From Comamonas_C sp026954015 (GTDB taxonomy: Bacteria > Pseudomonadota > Gammaproteobacteria > Burkholderiales > Burkholderiaceae_C), in assembly GCA_035063785.1 (NCBI GenBank), contig JAPSFS010000007.1, positions 124,001 to 188,000 on the forward strand: 64,000 bases of DNA. The letters run 5' to 3'. Both the position numbers and the translations under genes were made by a program. Within the stretch, counting starts at the first letter, position 1. Every line of letters begins with the position of its first letter. Under the pieces are notes generated by a model, which was given only the letters and a program-made list of their open reading frames with translations, ran no database searches and was not told the origin of the DNA. Positions 54,501 through 62,546 of this stretch are shown piece after piece.

Positions 54501-54555
54501 TGGGCAAAACGGCTTCCAGCGCTTTAGGGGCGTGCGCTGGCTGCTATTGAAAACG
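54501..54555. repeat. Comamonadaceae-type intergenic repeat
   Basis: GGCTTCCAGCGCTTTAG, GGGCGTGCGCTGGCTGCTAT and TGAAAACGG. The inner arms CCAGCGC and GCGCTGG pair. About 50 bp after the acyl-CoA ligase stop. Confidence 0.65.
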
Positions 54556-54677
54556 GAATTTCCGGTTACGGGCGCGCCTGCGCCGCGTGCGGCGCGCATG
54601 ACTGGTTGCCGATCTGCCAGCTGCCTTGAAAAACACTCGGCGGCCGCTACCGCGTTTCGGGGAGCGCCTGGAGCCGT

Positions 54678-54697
54678 TTTGTCCCACCTGGGACAAA
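54678..54697. promoter_or_regulatory. Perfect 20-bp dyad upstream of the beta-oxidation genes
   Basis: TTTGTCCCA and TGGGACAAA are separated by CC. It is 124 bp upstream of the start codon and has no T run, so it is more likely an operator than a terminator. Confidence 0.5.
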
Positions 54698-54820
54698 CGC
54701 CGTGTCGCGCGCCTCGTACACTGCGCGAAACGCACGGTCGTACTTTTTATGCGCAGCCAGACCCTCCGGGGTCAGGCGGTTCGCGTGCAACCCCCTCTGG
54801 ATGTTCGAAAGGAAGACAGC

Positions 54821-56920
54821 ATGGCGGCAACGTATCAGGCGCACGGCGATGTGGCCGTGATCTCGCTCGACAACCCCCCGGTGAACGGCCTGGGTCTGGC
54901 CACGCGGCGCGGCATCGTCGATGGCTTGGCGCGCGCGCAGGCTGACGCCGCCGTCAAGGCCATCGTGCTGGCCGGTGCGGGAAAGGCGTTCTCGGGCGGC
55001 GCAGACATCAAGGAGTTCGGCACGCCCAAGGCGGTGCAGGAACCCAATCTGCTGTCGGTCATCAGTGCGCTGGAGCATTGCACCAAGCCGGTGGTCGCGG
55101 CCATCCACAGCGTGGCGATGGGCGGCGGACTGGAGCTGGCACTCGGCTGCCACTACCGGGTGACCGCGCCTGGCGCGAAGATTGCGCTGCCCGAGGTGAA
55201 GCTCGGGCTCATCCCCGGCGCTGGCGGCACACAGCGCCTGCCGCGCGTGCTCGGCGTAGAGGCAGCGCTCAACATGATCGTGAGCGGCGAGCCGGTCAAG
55301 AGCGAGATGCTGGCGGCGGCGCCGGGGCAGAAGCTGTTCGACAAGCTCGTCGCCTCGCCCGAGGTGTTGATGGATGAGGCGCTGGCGTTCGCGCGCAGCG
55401 TAGCCGGTGTGCGCCCGCTGCCGATGGTGCGCAAGCTGCCGTGTCAGCATCCGCAGGGCGACGCCTACTTCCAGTTTGCGCGCAACATGGTCAAGGGCAT
55501 GGCCAGGAACTTCCCGGCGCCGCTGCAGTGCATCGATGCGGTCGAAGCCGCGACCAAGAAGAAATTTGCCGACGGCATGGCGTATGAGCGCCAGCACTTC
55601 ATCAACCTGATGATGACCAGCGAATCGCGCGCGCTGCGCCACCTGTTCGTGGCCGAACGCGCGGCGAGCAAGATCCCCGACGTGCCGTCCGACACGCCCC
55701 AGCGCACGATCCGCACGGTGGCGGTGATCGGCGCGGGCACCATGGGCGGCGGCATTGCGATGAACTTCCTGAACGCCGGCATCCCGGTGACCATCCTGGA
55801 GATGAAGCAGGAAGCGCTCGACCGCGGCATCGCCACCATCCGCAAGAACTACGAGGCGCAGGTCAAGAATGGCAAGCTGAAGGCGGACAAGTACGAGCAG
55901 CGCATGGCCCTGCTCACCACCACGCTGAGCTACGACGACCTCAAGGAGGCCGACCTCATCATCGAGGCGGTGTTCGAGGAGATCGGCGTGAAGGAGCAGG
56001 TGTTCAGGCAGCTCGACGCGGTGGCCAGGCCCGGCGCGATCCTGGCATCCAACACCTCGACGCTCGACGTCAACAGGATCGCGGCCTTCACCCAGCGCCC
56101 GCAGGACGTGGTGGGCCTGCACTTCTTCAGCCCGGCCAACGTGATGAAGCTGCTGGAAGTGGTGCGCGGCGACAAGACCGCCAAGGACGTTATGGCCACC
56201 GTGATGGCCGTGGCCAGGAAGATCCGCAAGGTGGCCGTGGTCTCGGGCGTGTGCGACGGCTTCATCGGCAACCGCATGATCGAGCAGTACGGCCGCCAGG
56301 CGGGCTTCCTGCTCGACGAAGGCTGCACGCCCAGTCAGGTGGACAAGGCGATCGAGAAGTTCGGCTTCGCGATGGGGCCGTTTCGCATGGGGGATCTGGC
56401 GGGCAACGACATCGGCTGGGCCATCCGCAAGCGCCGCTACGTGGACAAGCCCGACATGAAGTACAGCAGGACCGCCGACCTGCTGTGCGAGCAGGGCCGC
56501 TTCGGCCAGAAGGTGGGCAAGGGCTGGTACGACTACCGGCCGGGCAAGCGCGACGCCATCCCGAATGCCGAGGTCGAGCAGATGATTGCCGAGCATCGCA
56601 AGAGCCTGGGCATCACCCCGCGCAAGATCGACGATGAAGAGATCGTGCAGCGCCTGGTGTTTGCGCTGGTGAACGAGGCCGCGCGCATCCTGGAGGAAGG
56701 CATCGCCAACAAGGCCAGCGACATCGACGTGGTCTACATCTTCGGTTACGGCTTTCCGGTGCACCGCGGCGGCCCGCTGAACTATGCCAACGAGGTGGGC
56801 CTGTTCAACGTGGTGCAGGCCATGCAGCGCTTCGCGCGCAACCCGCTGGACGATGCCGCGTTCTGGCAGCCCGCGCCGCTGCTGGCGCGCCTGGTGGCCG
56901 ACGGCAAGACCTTTGCCTGA
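54821..56920 (+). CDS. Bifunctional enoyl-CoA hydratase / 3-hydroxyacyl-CoA dehydrogenase (FadJ/FadB-like)
   Basis: 699 residues. The N-terminal crotonase domain (1-190) has the oxyanion loops FSGGADIKEFG and GGGLELALGC, and the catalytic glutamates in GLELALG and LPEVKLGLIPGAGG. From about residue 300 the dehydrogenase Rossmann domain follows (VIGAGTMGGGIAMNFLNAGI), with the catalytic His in GLHFFSP and the C-terminal domain (CDGFIGNRM, FGYGFPVHRGGP). Catalyses two central steps of beta-oxidation. AAAGGAAG before ATG 54821 sets the start. A thiolase follows 31 bp later. Confidence 0.93.
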   Translation: MAATYQAHGDVAVISLDNPPVNGLGLATRRGIVDGLARAQADAAVKAIVLAGAGKAFSGGADIKEFGTPKAVQEPNLLSVISALEHCTKPVVAAIHSVAMGGGLELALGCHYRVTAPGAKIALPEVKLGLIPGAGGTQRLPRVLGVEAALNMIVSGEPVKSEMLAAAPGQKLFDKLVASPEVLMDEALAFARSVAGVRPLPMVRKLPCQHPQGDAYFQFARNMVKGMARNFPAPLQCIDAVEAATKKKFADGMAYERQHFINLMMTSESRALRHLFVAERAASKIPDVPSDTPQRTIRTVAVIGAGTMGGGIAMNFLNAGIPVTILEMKQEALDRGIATIRKNYEAQVKNGKLKADKYEQRMALLTTTLSYDDLKEADLIIEAVFEEIGVKEQVFRQLDAVARPGAILASNTSTLDVNRIAAFTQRPQDVVGLHFFSPANVMKLLEVVRGDKTAKDVMATVMAVARKIRKVAVVSGVCDGFIGNRMIEQYGRQAGFLLDEGCTPSQVDKAIEKFGFAMGPFRMGDLAGNDIGWAIRKRRYVDKPDMKYSRTADLLCEQGRFGQKVGKGWYDYRPGKRDAIPNAEVEQMIAEHRKSLGITPRKIDDEEIVQRLVFALVNEAARILEEGIANKASDIDVVYIFGYGFPVHRGGPLNYANEVGLFNVVQAMQRFARNPLDDAAFWQPAPLLARLVADGKTFA

Positions 56921-56951
56921 CCCGCATGCACAACGAACAAGGAATACCGCA

Positions 56952-58127
56952 ATGACCTCCGCAGTGATCGTCTCCACCGCCCGCACGCCGCTCGCCAAGA
57001 GCTGGAAGGGTTCGTTCAACATGACCCACGGCGCCACGCTCGGCGGCCACGTGGTGCGCGCCGCCGTCGAGCGCGCGGGCATCGAGGGCGCCGAGGTCGA
57101 AGACGTCATCATGGGCTGCGCCAACCCCGAGGGCGCGACCGGCATGAACATCGCGCGCCAGATCGCGCTCATGGCCGATCTGCCCGTGACCACCTCCGGC
57201 ATGACGGTGAACCGCTTCTGCTCCTCGGGTCTGCAGACCATCGCCATCGCGAGCCAGCGCATCATCGCGGGCGAGGGCGACGTCTACGTGGCCGGGGGCG
57301 TGGAGAGCATCTCGTGCGTGCAGCAGGAGATGAACATGCACATGATCTTCGACCCGCAGCTTCAGAAGAAGAAGCCCGAGATCTACTGGAGCATGCTGCA
57401 GACCGCCGAGCAGGTGGCCCAGCGCTACCACATCGGCCGCGAGGCGATGGACGAGTACGGCGCGGCCAGCCAGCAGAAGGCCTGCGCGGCGCAGGCCGCG
57501 GGCCGGTTCACCGCCGAGATCGCGCCCATCACCGTGACGGCCGGCGTCGCCGACAAGCAGCTTGGCCTCATCACCAGACAGGTCACCGTGAGCCAGGACG
57601 AGGGCCTGCGCGAGGGCACGACGGTCGAAAGCATCAGCGGCATCCGCCCGGCGCTGCCCGGCGGGCTGGTGGCGGCCGGCAACGCCAGCCAGTTCAGCGA
57701 CGGCGCGGGCGCCTGCGTGGTGGTGAGCGAAGACTACGCGGGCCGCAAGGGCCTGAAACCCCTGGGCCGCTTCCTCGGCTTCGCCGTGGCGGGCTGCGAG
57801 CCCGACGAGATGGGCATAGGCCCGGTCTTCGCCGTGCCCAGGGTGCTCAAGAAGCTGGGCCTCACAGTCGACGACATCGACCTGTGGGAGCTCAACGAAG
57901 CCTTCGCCGTGCAGGTGATCTACTGCCGCGACAAGCTCGGCATCCCGGCCGATCTCCTGAACGTCAACGGCGGCGCGATCGCGGTGGGGCACCCCTACGG
58001 CGTGACCGGCCAGCGCCTGACGGGCCATGCGCTCATCGAGGGCAAGCGTCGCGGTGCCAAGCGCGTGTGCGTCACCATGTGCATCGGCGGTGGCATGGGC
58101 GCGGCAGGTGTGTTCGAGGTGCTATAG
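56952..58127 (+). CDS. Acetyl-CoA C-acyltransferase (thiolase)
   Basis: 391 residues. The nucleophile Cys90 in VNRFCSSGLQTIAIA, His in VGHPYGVTG and Cys377 in MCIGGGMGAAGVFE form the thiolase site; NEAFAVQ is conserved. It cleaves 3-ketoacyl-CoA, the last step of beta-oxidation, completing the work of the upstream fused enzyme. No acyl-CoA dehydrogenase is nearby. The position and length favour a FadA/degradative thiolase. Confidence 0.93.
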   Translation: MTSAVIVSTARTPLAKSWKGSFNMTHGATLGGHVVRAAVERAGIEGAEVEDVIMGCANPEGATGMNIARQIALMADLPVTTSGMTVNRFCSSGLQTIAIASQRIIAGEGDVYVAGGVESISCVQQEMNMHMIFDPQLQKKKPEIYWSMLQTAEQVAQRYHIGREAMDEYGAASQQKACAAQAAGRFTAEIAPITVTAGVADKQLGLITRQVTVSQDEGLREGTTVESISGIRPALPGGLVAAGNASQFSDGAGACVVVSEDYAGRKGLKPLGRFLGFAVAGCEPDEMGIGPVFAVPRVLKKLGLTVDDIDLWELNEAFAVQVIYCRDKLGIPADLLNVNGGAIAVGHPYGVTGQRLTGHALIEGKRRGAKRVCVTMCIGGGMGAAGVFEVL

Positions 58128-58404
58128 GCGGATCGCCATGGATTTTTCTTCCTACTGAACTGCTGCACCGAGCCCGCATGCGCCGTGTTACGCGAGCTGC
58201 GGGCGGGCGCTCTTCGGGATGTCCGGTGAAATCATGGATGCCACGGCTGGTGCACGATCCGGACGGGCAGCGCAAACGCGTAGCGACCCCCGCCATCTTG
58301 TGACGCCTTTGCGTTGCGTCGTGTGACTTCTCGTTCGTGTCGCGTGGCGATCTCCCGCAGGAAGAGTTCGCTGCTGGAATGCTTGCCCGGCGCTGGTGCG
58401 ACTC
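58128..58404. other. Intergenic region after the thiolase gene
   Basis: 277 bp before the terminator of the convergent exported-protein gene (345 bp to its stop codon). I see no gene, repeat or clear promoter; short open frames here lack family features. Confidence 0.5.
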
Positions 58405-58434
58405 AAAAAAAGCCGCCGTGCAGCGCACGGCGGC
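58405..58434 (-). terminator. Strong terminator of the small exported protein gene
   Basis: On the minus strand GCCGCCGTGC and GCACGGCGGC enclose a 3-nt loop, followed by TTTTTTT. 38 bp after the stop codon at 58473. Confidence 0.9.
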
Positions 58435-58472
58435 CATAGCCTCACTCTCGGTGGCGTGTCCGACAGTGTCCA

Positions 58473-58817
58473 TCAACTGCGATATTCGAGTTCCATCGCG
58501 CGGCGCTCAGCAGGGGTTTCAGCCTTGAGCTCGTTCTTCACGTCTGCCCTGGTGGTGTTGGACTCAGCCGACTGCGTGTGCGGCAAACCAGCGATTTCAC
58601 CGAATTTGAGGTTGCCGCTACGCATGGCTGCGGCAGCGTTTTGCTCAACCGCGGCGCGCGTTGTGATGCTGGCGAGTGCAGGCGTAGCGATGACGGAAGC
58701 GGATTCACCATAAAACGGTTGGGCGCTTGCGGCTATCGCGGTGCCTTGCAATCCCAAGGCAGCCGCAGCAGCAAAACCTGCAACCAAAGCAAAATGATTA
58801 AAACGACGTTGAAGCAT
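58473..58817 (-). CDS. Small exported protein, DUF4148-like
   Basis: 114 residues from ATG 58817 (MLQRRFNHFALVAG), chosen because AAGGA lies 8 bp upstream; in-frame upstream codons are not needed. Residues 1-38 are a signal peptide (AAAALGLQGTAIAASAQ). The mature part has SITTRAAVEQNAAAAMRSG and ends in TTRADVKNELKAETPAERRA, similar to the RADVKAE motif of DUF4148 proteins common in Burkholderiales. Function unknown. Its upstream region shares an 11-mer with the eptA / response regulator promoter region. Confidence 0.75.
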   Translation of the reverse strand: MLQRRFNHFALVAGFAAAAALGLQGTAIAASAQPFYGESASVIATPALASITTRAAVEQNAAAAMRSGNLKFGEIAGLPHTQSAESNTTRADVKNELKAETPAERRAMELEYRS

Positions 58818-58856
58818 GATTTTTTCCTTGACGGTAAACATACGCGGGCTCGTACC

Positions 58857-58877
58857 TTGTTCGTTTGTTCGTTCAAG
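58857..58877 (-). promoter_or_regulatory. Tandem TTGTTCGTT motif upstream of the exported protein gene
   Basis: TTGTTCGTT occurs at 58857-58865 and again from 58865, continuing as TTGTTCGTTCAAG. TTGTTCGTTCA is identical to 61775-61785 in the eptA promoter region. It lies 40-60 bp upstream of the start codon, a normal activator position. Confidence 0.45.
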
Positions 58878-58924
58878 ATCGATCGCTCGTACTCCCTTAG
58901 ATGCAGGTTGTCCATAGGACGTTT

Positions 58925-58940
58925 CACCAATAAATTGGTG
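58925..58940. promoter_or_regulatory. Perfect 16-bp dyad CACCAAT-AA-ATTGGTG
   Basis: 7-bp arms with 2-bp centre, 108 bp upstream of the exported protein gene. Candidate operator. Confidence 0.4.
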
Positions 58941-59175
58941 GCGTGGTGATGGGGGGTGTACCGGATGGGAACGCGGTACGAACACGCAGCGGTGGTCGCG
59001 GAGCCATCGGTGGCGCTGCAAGTCGGAAGAGCGCGGAGGAGATCGTCCACCCAGGTGTGCGTTGAAGACTCGGCGTGATGCAGTTGCGACGACGACGGAT
59101 GGGGCGCTCGCGGCCGTTGCGCGTGTGGCGGGCCGTTACCCGTGCGCCCAGACGTCATCGCGGCACAATGCCGCG

Positions 59176-59670
59176 ATGAGCAAGCAGCTGCTGGTGGTCT
59201 ACCACTCGCTCACCGGCGGGACGACGCAGATGGTCGAGGCCGCGTGCGCCGGTGCAGACGCCGAGGACGGCGTGCAGGTGCGTGTGCTGCGCGCGGCGCT
59301 TGCGGGCGTGGATGACGTGCTCGGCGCAGATGGCTATGTGTTCGCCACGCCGGAAAACCTCGCCAGCATGAGCGGGCAGCTCAAGGACTTCTTCGACCGC
59401 ACGTACTACGGCGCGCTCGACCGGATCGAGGGCCGCCCCTATGCCGCGCTGGTCTGCGCCGGCAGCGACGGCGCGGGCGCGGCGCGCCAGATCGCGCGCA
59501 TCGCCACCGGCTGGCGGCTCAAGGCGGTGGCCGAGCCGCTGATCGTCTGCACCCACGCGCAGACGCCGCAGGCGATCCTGGCGCCCAAGCGGATCGGGGC
59601 GGACGAGCTGGAGCGCTGCCGCGCGCTGGGCGAGGCGCTGGCGGCGGGGCTGGCAATGGGGGTTTTCTAG
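59176..59670 (+). CDS. Flavodoxin-like NAD(P)H-dependent oxidoreductase
   Basis: 164 residues. The FMN-phosphate loop VVYHSLTGGTTQMVEA is at the N-terminus, ATPENLASMSGQLKDFFDRT forms the isoalloxazine pocket, and AGSDGAGAARQIARI follows. Electron partner unknown. Its TAG stop and the TAG stop of the convergent kinase share the palindrome CTAG at 59667-59670. Confidence 0.87.
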   Translation: MSKQLLVVYHSLTGGTTQMVEAACAGADAEDGVQVRVLRAALAGVDDVLGADGYVFATPENLASMSGQLKDFFDRTYYGALDRIEGRPYAALVCAGSDGAGAARQIARIATGWRLKAVAEPLIVCTHAQTPQAILAPKRIGADELERCRALGEALAAGLAMGVF

Positions 59671-61037
59671 GCGGAGTCGCCCGGCACCGGCTGCAGCACC
59701 AGCCGCGCCTGCAGGCCGCTGCCGCCGTCGGGCAGCGGCGAGGTCAGTTCCAGCCGCCCGCCGTGCTTGTGCGCGATGGTGGTGGCGATCGACAGGCCCA
59801 GGCCGTAGCCGGTGCGGCTGCTGTCCTGGCGCACGTGGCGCTGGCGCAGCGTCTGCAACTGTTCGGCTGGCACGCCGGGGCCGTGGTCGCGCACGGCGAT
59901 GGCGCAGCCGGGGCCGACGAGGAGTTCCACCGCGCCGCCGCCCGCGTGGTGCAGCGCGTTTTCCAGCAGGTTGCGCAGCGCGATGGCCAGCGCGTCGAAA
60001 TCGCCCAGCGCCATGGTGGGCGCCGTGGCCTCGGGCAGGATGAGATCGAGCCGGTCGATGGCGCCGTCGCCCTGCTGCCAGAATTCCTGCGCCATGGTGG
60101 TGGCCAGGCGCGCCAGATCCACCGGCTCGCGTGTGAGCGGGGTGCTGGATTCGGCGCGGGAGAGCTGCAGCAGCTTTTCCGTGCGATGCGAGAGCGTCTG
60201 CAGGGCGTCGAGCGCGGCCTGCACGTCGCTGCGCTGCAGGCCATGCTCCAGCGCGGTCTGCAGGCGCAGGCGCGCGGCGGCGAGCGGCGTGCGCAGCTCG
60301 TGCGCGGCGTTGGCCGCGAGCGCGCGCTCCACCTCCAGCGCCTGCGCCAGGCGCTCCAGCAGGTGGTTCACGTCGTCCTGCACGCTGGCGAGTTCGCGCG
60401 GCAGGTGGAGCAGGCCGATGGGCGCCAGCCGCTCGCCGCTGCGCTGGCCGATCTCGTGGCGCAGCAGTTCGAGCGGGCGCAGCTCGCGCCGCGCGATGCG
60501 CCGCAGCAGCAGCGCCAGCAGCGGCAGCACGGCCGCCAGCGGCAGCGTCAGGCCGACCAGGGTGTGGCGCACCGCCCTGCGGCGCTCGCGCAGCGGATCG
60601 GCCACCTGCAGGTAGATGGCCCGCGTGGGGTGCAGCACGGTATGCACGCGCCAGTCGCCGTGGTTGGCGAAGCCGGGCGCGAGCGGTACCTCGAACTGGC
60701 CGGCCCGCGCGTCGGCCGCGCGCGCCAGCACCCGCCCCTGCGGCGTGACGAGCTGGTAGAGCACGTCGGCATCGGCGAACGAGCCGGGCGAGGCGATCGT
60801 GAGCGGCGCGCCGCCGGGCTGCGGTGGTGCATCGTCCAGGTGCCGCAGGGCGATGTCGAACATGCGGTGCGCCACCTCGACCAGCTCGTTGTCGAAATTG
60901 CGGTCGATCTCGCTGCCGACGTACCAGACCACGCCGAGCACGCAGGCGAGCCATGCGCCGCCGACCCAGAGCATCAGGCGGCGCGTGAGCCGCCCCGAGA
61001 GGGTGTCCGCGCCGGCTTGCGCCCGCCAGCGGCTCAT
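59667..61037 (-). CDS. Sensor histidine kinase (QseC/PmrB-like)
   Basis: 456 residues. Two membrane helices (about 19-41 and 158-179) flank a periplasmic sensor domain of about 115 residues. The dimerisation box NAAHELRTPLAA has phospho-acceptor His246; the N box NLLENALHHAGGG, DHGPGVP and GYGLGLSIATTIA form the ATPase. It overlaps the response regulator by 4 bp. Together with eptA next door this suggests a PmrAB-like system, possibly sensing metal or cationic peptides; the signal is inference. Confidence 0.93.
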   Translation of the reverse strand: MSRWRAQAGADTLSGRLTRRLMLWVGGAWLACVLGVVWYVGSEIDRNFDNELVEVAHRMFDIALRHLDDAPPQPGGAPLTIASPGSFADADVLYQLVTPQGRVLARAADARAGQFEVPLAPGFANHGDWRVHTVLHPTRAIYLQVADPLRERRRAVRHTLVGLTLPLAAVLPLLALLLRRIARRELRPLELLRHEIGQRSGERLAPIGLLHLPRELASVQDDVNHLLERLAQALEVERALAANAAHELRTPLAAARLRLQTALEHGLQRSDVQAALDALQTLSHRTEKLLQLSRAESSTPLTREPVDLARLATTMAQEFWQQGDGAIDRLDLILPEATAPTMALGDFDALAIALRNLLENALHHAGGGAVELLVGPGCAIAVRDHGPGVPAEQLQTLRQRHVRQDSSRTGYGLGLSIATTIAHKHGGRLELTSPLPDGGSGLQARLVLQPVPGDSA

Positions 61038-61711
61038 GCGCCGCCGCCTTGCCCGGGCGCGGCCAGGCGGTAGCCGAGGCCTCGCACCGTCTCGATGCTG
61101 CCGCGCCCGAGCTTGCGGCGCAGGCGGCTGATGAACACTTCGAGCGTGTTGCTGTCGGTGTCGTCGTCGAAACCGTAGAGCGCGTCCTGCAGGTTTTCGC
61201 GCGGGTGCAGCTGCCGCGGGCGCGCGGCCATCGCGCGCAGCAGCGCCCATTCCTTGGCCGTGAGTGCGATCGGCACGCCTGCGCGGCGCACCTGTTCGCG
61301 CGCCAGGTCGATCTGCACGTCACCCAGTGCGAGCGGCGTGCTCCGCGCCTGGCTGCGCCGGCGCTCGACCGCGCGCAGGCGCGCCAGCAGTTCGGCCGGG
61401 TCGTAGGGCTTGACGAGGTAGTCGTCGGCGCCCGCGTCCAGGCCCCGGATGCGCTCGCTCACCTGGTCGCGCGCGGTCAGCACGATGACGATGGGGCGCT
61501 CGGGCAGTTCATGCACCCGGGGCAGCAGCGCCAGGCCGTCGCCGTCGGCCAGGTGCAGGTCGAGCAGTACCGCGCTGTAGTGCGCCGCGCTCAGCGCCGC
61601 GCGCGCGCCTTGCACGCTGGGCGTGGCATCGACGGCGAAGGCCTTGGCGCGCAGGTAGCCGCACACGGCGTCGGACAGGGCCAGGTCGTCTTCCACCAGC
61701 AGCACGCGCAT
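61034..61711 (-). CDS. OmpR-family response regulator (PmrA/QseB-like)
   Basis: 225 residues. Receiver domain with Asp51 (LLDLHLADGDG), the acidic pair VEDD at 7-9 and Lys in YLVKPYDP; the C-terminal winged helix (RENLQDALYGFDDDTDSNTL, ISRLRRKLG, ETVRGLGYRL) is the QseB/PmrA type. Such regulators bind two or more half-sites 11 bp apart, exactly the spacing of the repeats at 61769-61801 just upstream. Autoregulation and control of the divergent PAP2-eptA genes are likely. Confidence 0.94.
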   Translation of the reverse strand: MRVLLVEDDLALSDAVCGYLRAKAFAVDATPSVQGARAALSAAHYSAVLLDLHLADGDGLALLPRVHELPERPIVIVLTARDQVSERIRGLDAGADDYLVKPYDPAELLARLRAVERRRSQARSTPLALGDVQIDLAREQVRRAGVPIALTAKEWALLRAMAARPRQLHPRENLQDALYGFDDDTDSNTLEVFISRLRRKLGRGSIETVRGLGYRLAAPGQGGGA

Positions 61712-61768
61712 TCGTGTCGTCCTCGAGCGGTTGTGGTCGCGAGTGTAGGGCGCGGCCGGCCATCCGTG

Positions 61769-61801
61769 CGTTCATTGTTCGTTCAGGTTTCGTTTCTAGT
61801 C
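61769..61801. promoter_or_regulatory. Three tandem 11-bp repeats, putative response-regulator binding site
   Basis: CGTTCATTGTT, CGTTCAGGTTT and CGTTTCTAGTC follow each other without gaps (61769, 61780, 61791). The 11-bp period matches binding of OmpR-family dimers. The array lies 58 bp from the regulator start and 8 bp from the PAP2 GTG. Confidence 0.6.
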
Positions 61802-61808
61802 TCGCGCG

Positions 61809-62546
61809 GTGTTCGTTCTCGCCGAAGCCTCCCCCCGCGCCGCCACCGCCGTCCGACAGCCCTGGACCTGGCAGCGCCTGGGCGCGCTCACCCTGGTGCT
61901 GCTGCTCGCCTTGCTGCTCTGGGATGCGTCGGGGCTCGATCTGCCGCTGGCCCGCCTGTTCGGCGGGCCGCATGGCTTCGCGTGGCAGGACAACCCGGTG
62001 CTGGTCGTCGGCCTGCACGCCTGGCCGCGCAGGCTGGGCTGGCTGCTGCTGCTGGCGCTGGTGGCCGGAACGCTGCGCCCCTGGGGCTTTTTGCGGGCGC
62101 TCGCGCCGGCCGAGCGCTGGCGGCTGCTGGCATCGGTGGTGCTGGCGCTGCTCGCGGTGCAGGGAGTCAAGCACGCGAGCGCGACCAGCTGCCCCTGGGA
62201 CCTGGCCGAGTTCGGCGGCGTGGCGCACTATGTCTCCCACTGGGCCTGGGGCCTGGGCGACGGCGGGCCGGGCCGGTGCTTCCCGGCCGGCCATGCCTCC
62301 ACCGCGTTCGCCTTCCTGGCGGGCTGGTTCACGCTGCGCCGCCGGGTGCCGCGGCTGGCGCGCCGCTGGCTGGTCGCGGTGCTGGTGGCGGGGCTGGTGC
62401 TGGGGCTGGTGCAGCAGGTGCGCGGGGCGCACTACATGAGCCACACCTTCTGGACCGCCTGGATCTGCTGGACCGTGGGATGGCTGCTCGACGGCCTGGG
62501 CAGCTTGCGCCGGCATGGCCGGGCGCATGCTACAAACGCCGGATGA
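61809..62546 (+). CDS. PAP2-family phosphatase (lipid A/undecaprenyl-PP type)
   Basis: 245 residues with a GTG start and no visible ribosome-binding site; the transcript may be leaderless, or a later codon is used. Five or six membrane helices. The acid phosphatase motifs are KHASATSCPWD, PAGHAS and VRGAHYMSHTFWTA. Similar proteins next to eptA remove or move phosphates on lipid A or undecaprenyl pyrophosphate. The stop overlaps eptA as ATGA. Confidence 0.87.
   Translation: MFVLAEASPRAATAVRQPWTWQRLGALTLVLLLALLLWDASGLDLPLARLFGGPHGFAWQDNPVLVVGLHAWPRRLGWLLLLALVAGTLRPWGFLRALAPAERWRLLASVVLALLAVQGVKHASATSCPWDLAEFGGVAHYVSHWAWGLGDGGPGRCFPAGHASTAFAFLAGWFTLRRRVPRLARRWLVAVLVAGLVLGLVQQVRGAHYMSHTFWTAWICWTVGWLLDGLGSLRRHGRAHATNAG

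Larger units (their letters stand above)
54453..54820. other. Intergenic region between the acyl-CoA ligase and beta-oxidation genes
   Basis: 368 bp with a repeat element (54501), a 20-bp perfect dyad (54678) and a likely promoter region; no credible gene is seen. Confidence 0.6.
58818..59175. other. Intergenic region between the exported-protein and flavodoxin genes (divergent)
   Basis: 358 bp. It holds a tandem TTGTTCGTT motif (58857), a CACCAAT/ATTGGTG dyad (58925) and a GTACCG/CGGTAC inverted repeat (58958-58979). No credible gene is seen. Confidence 0.55.

Noticed and set aside
58128..58404. Small coding frames between the thiolase and the exported-protein terminator
   Set aside because: Short, Arg-rich and without ribosome-binding sites or family features.
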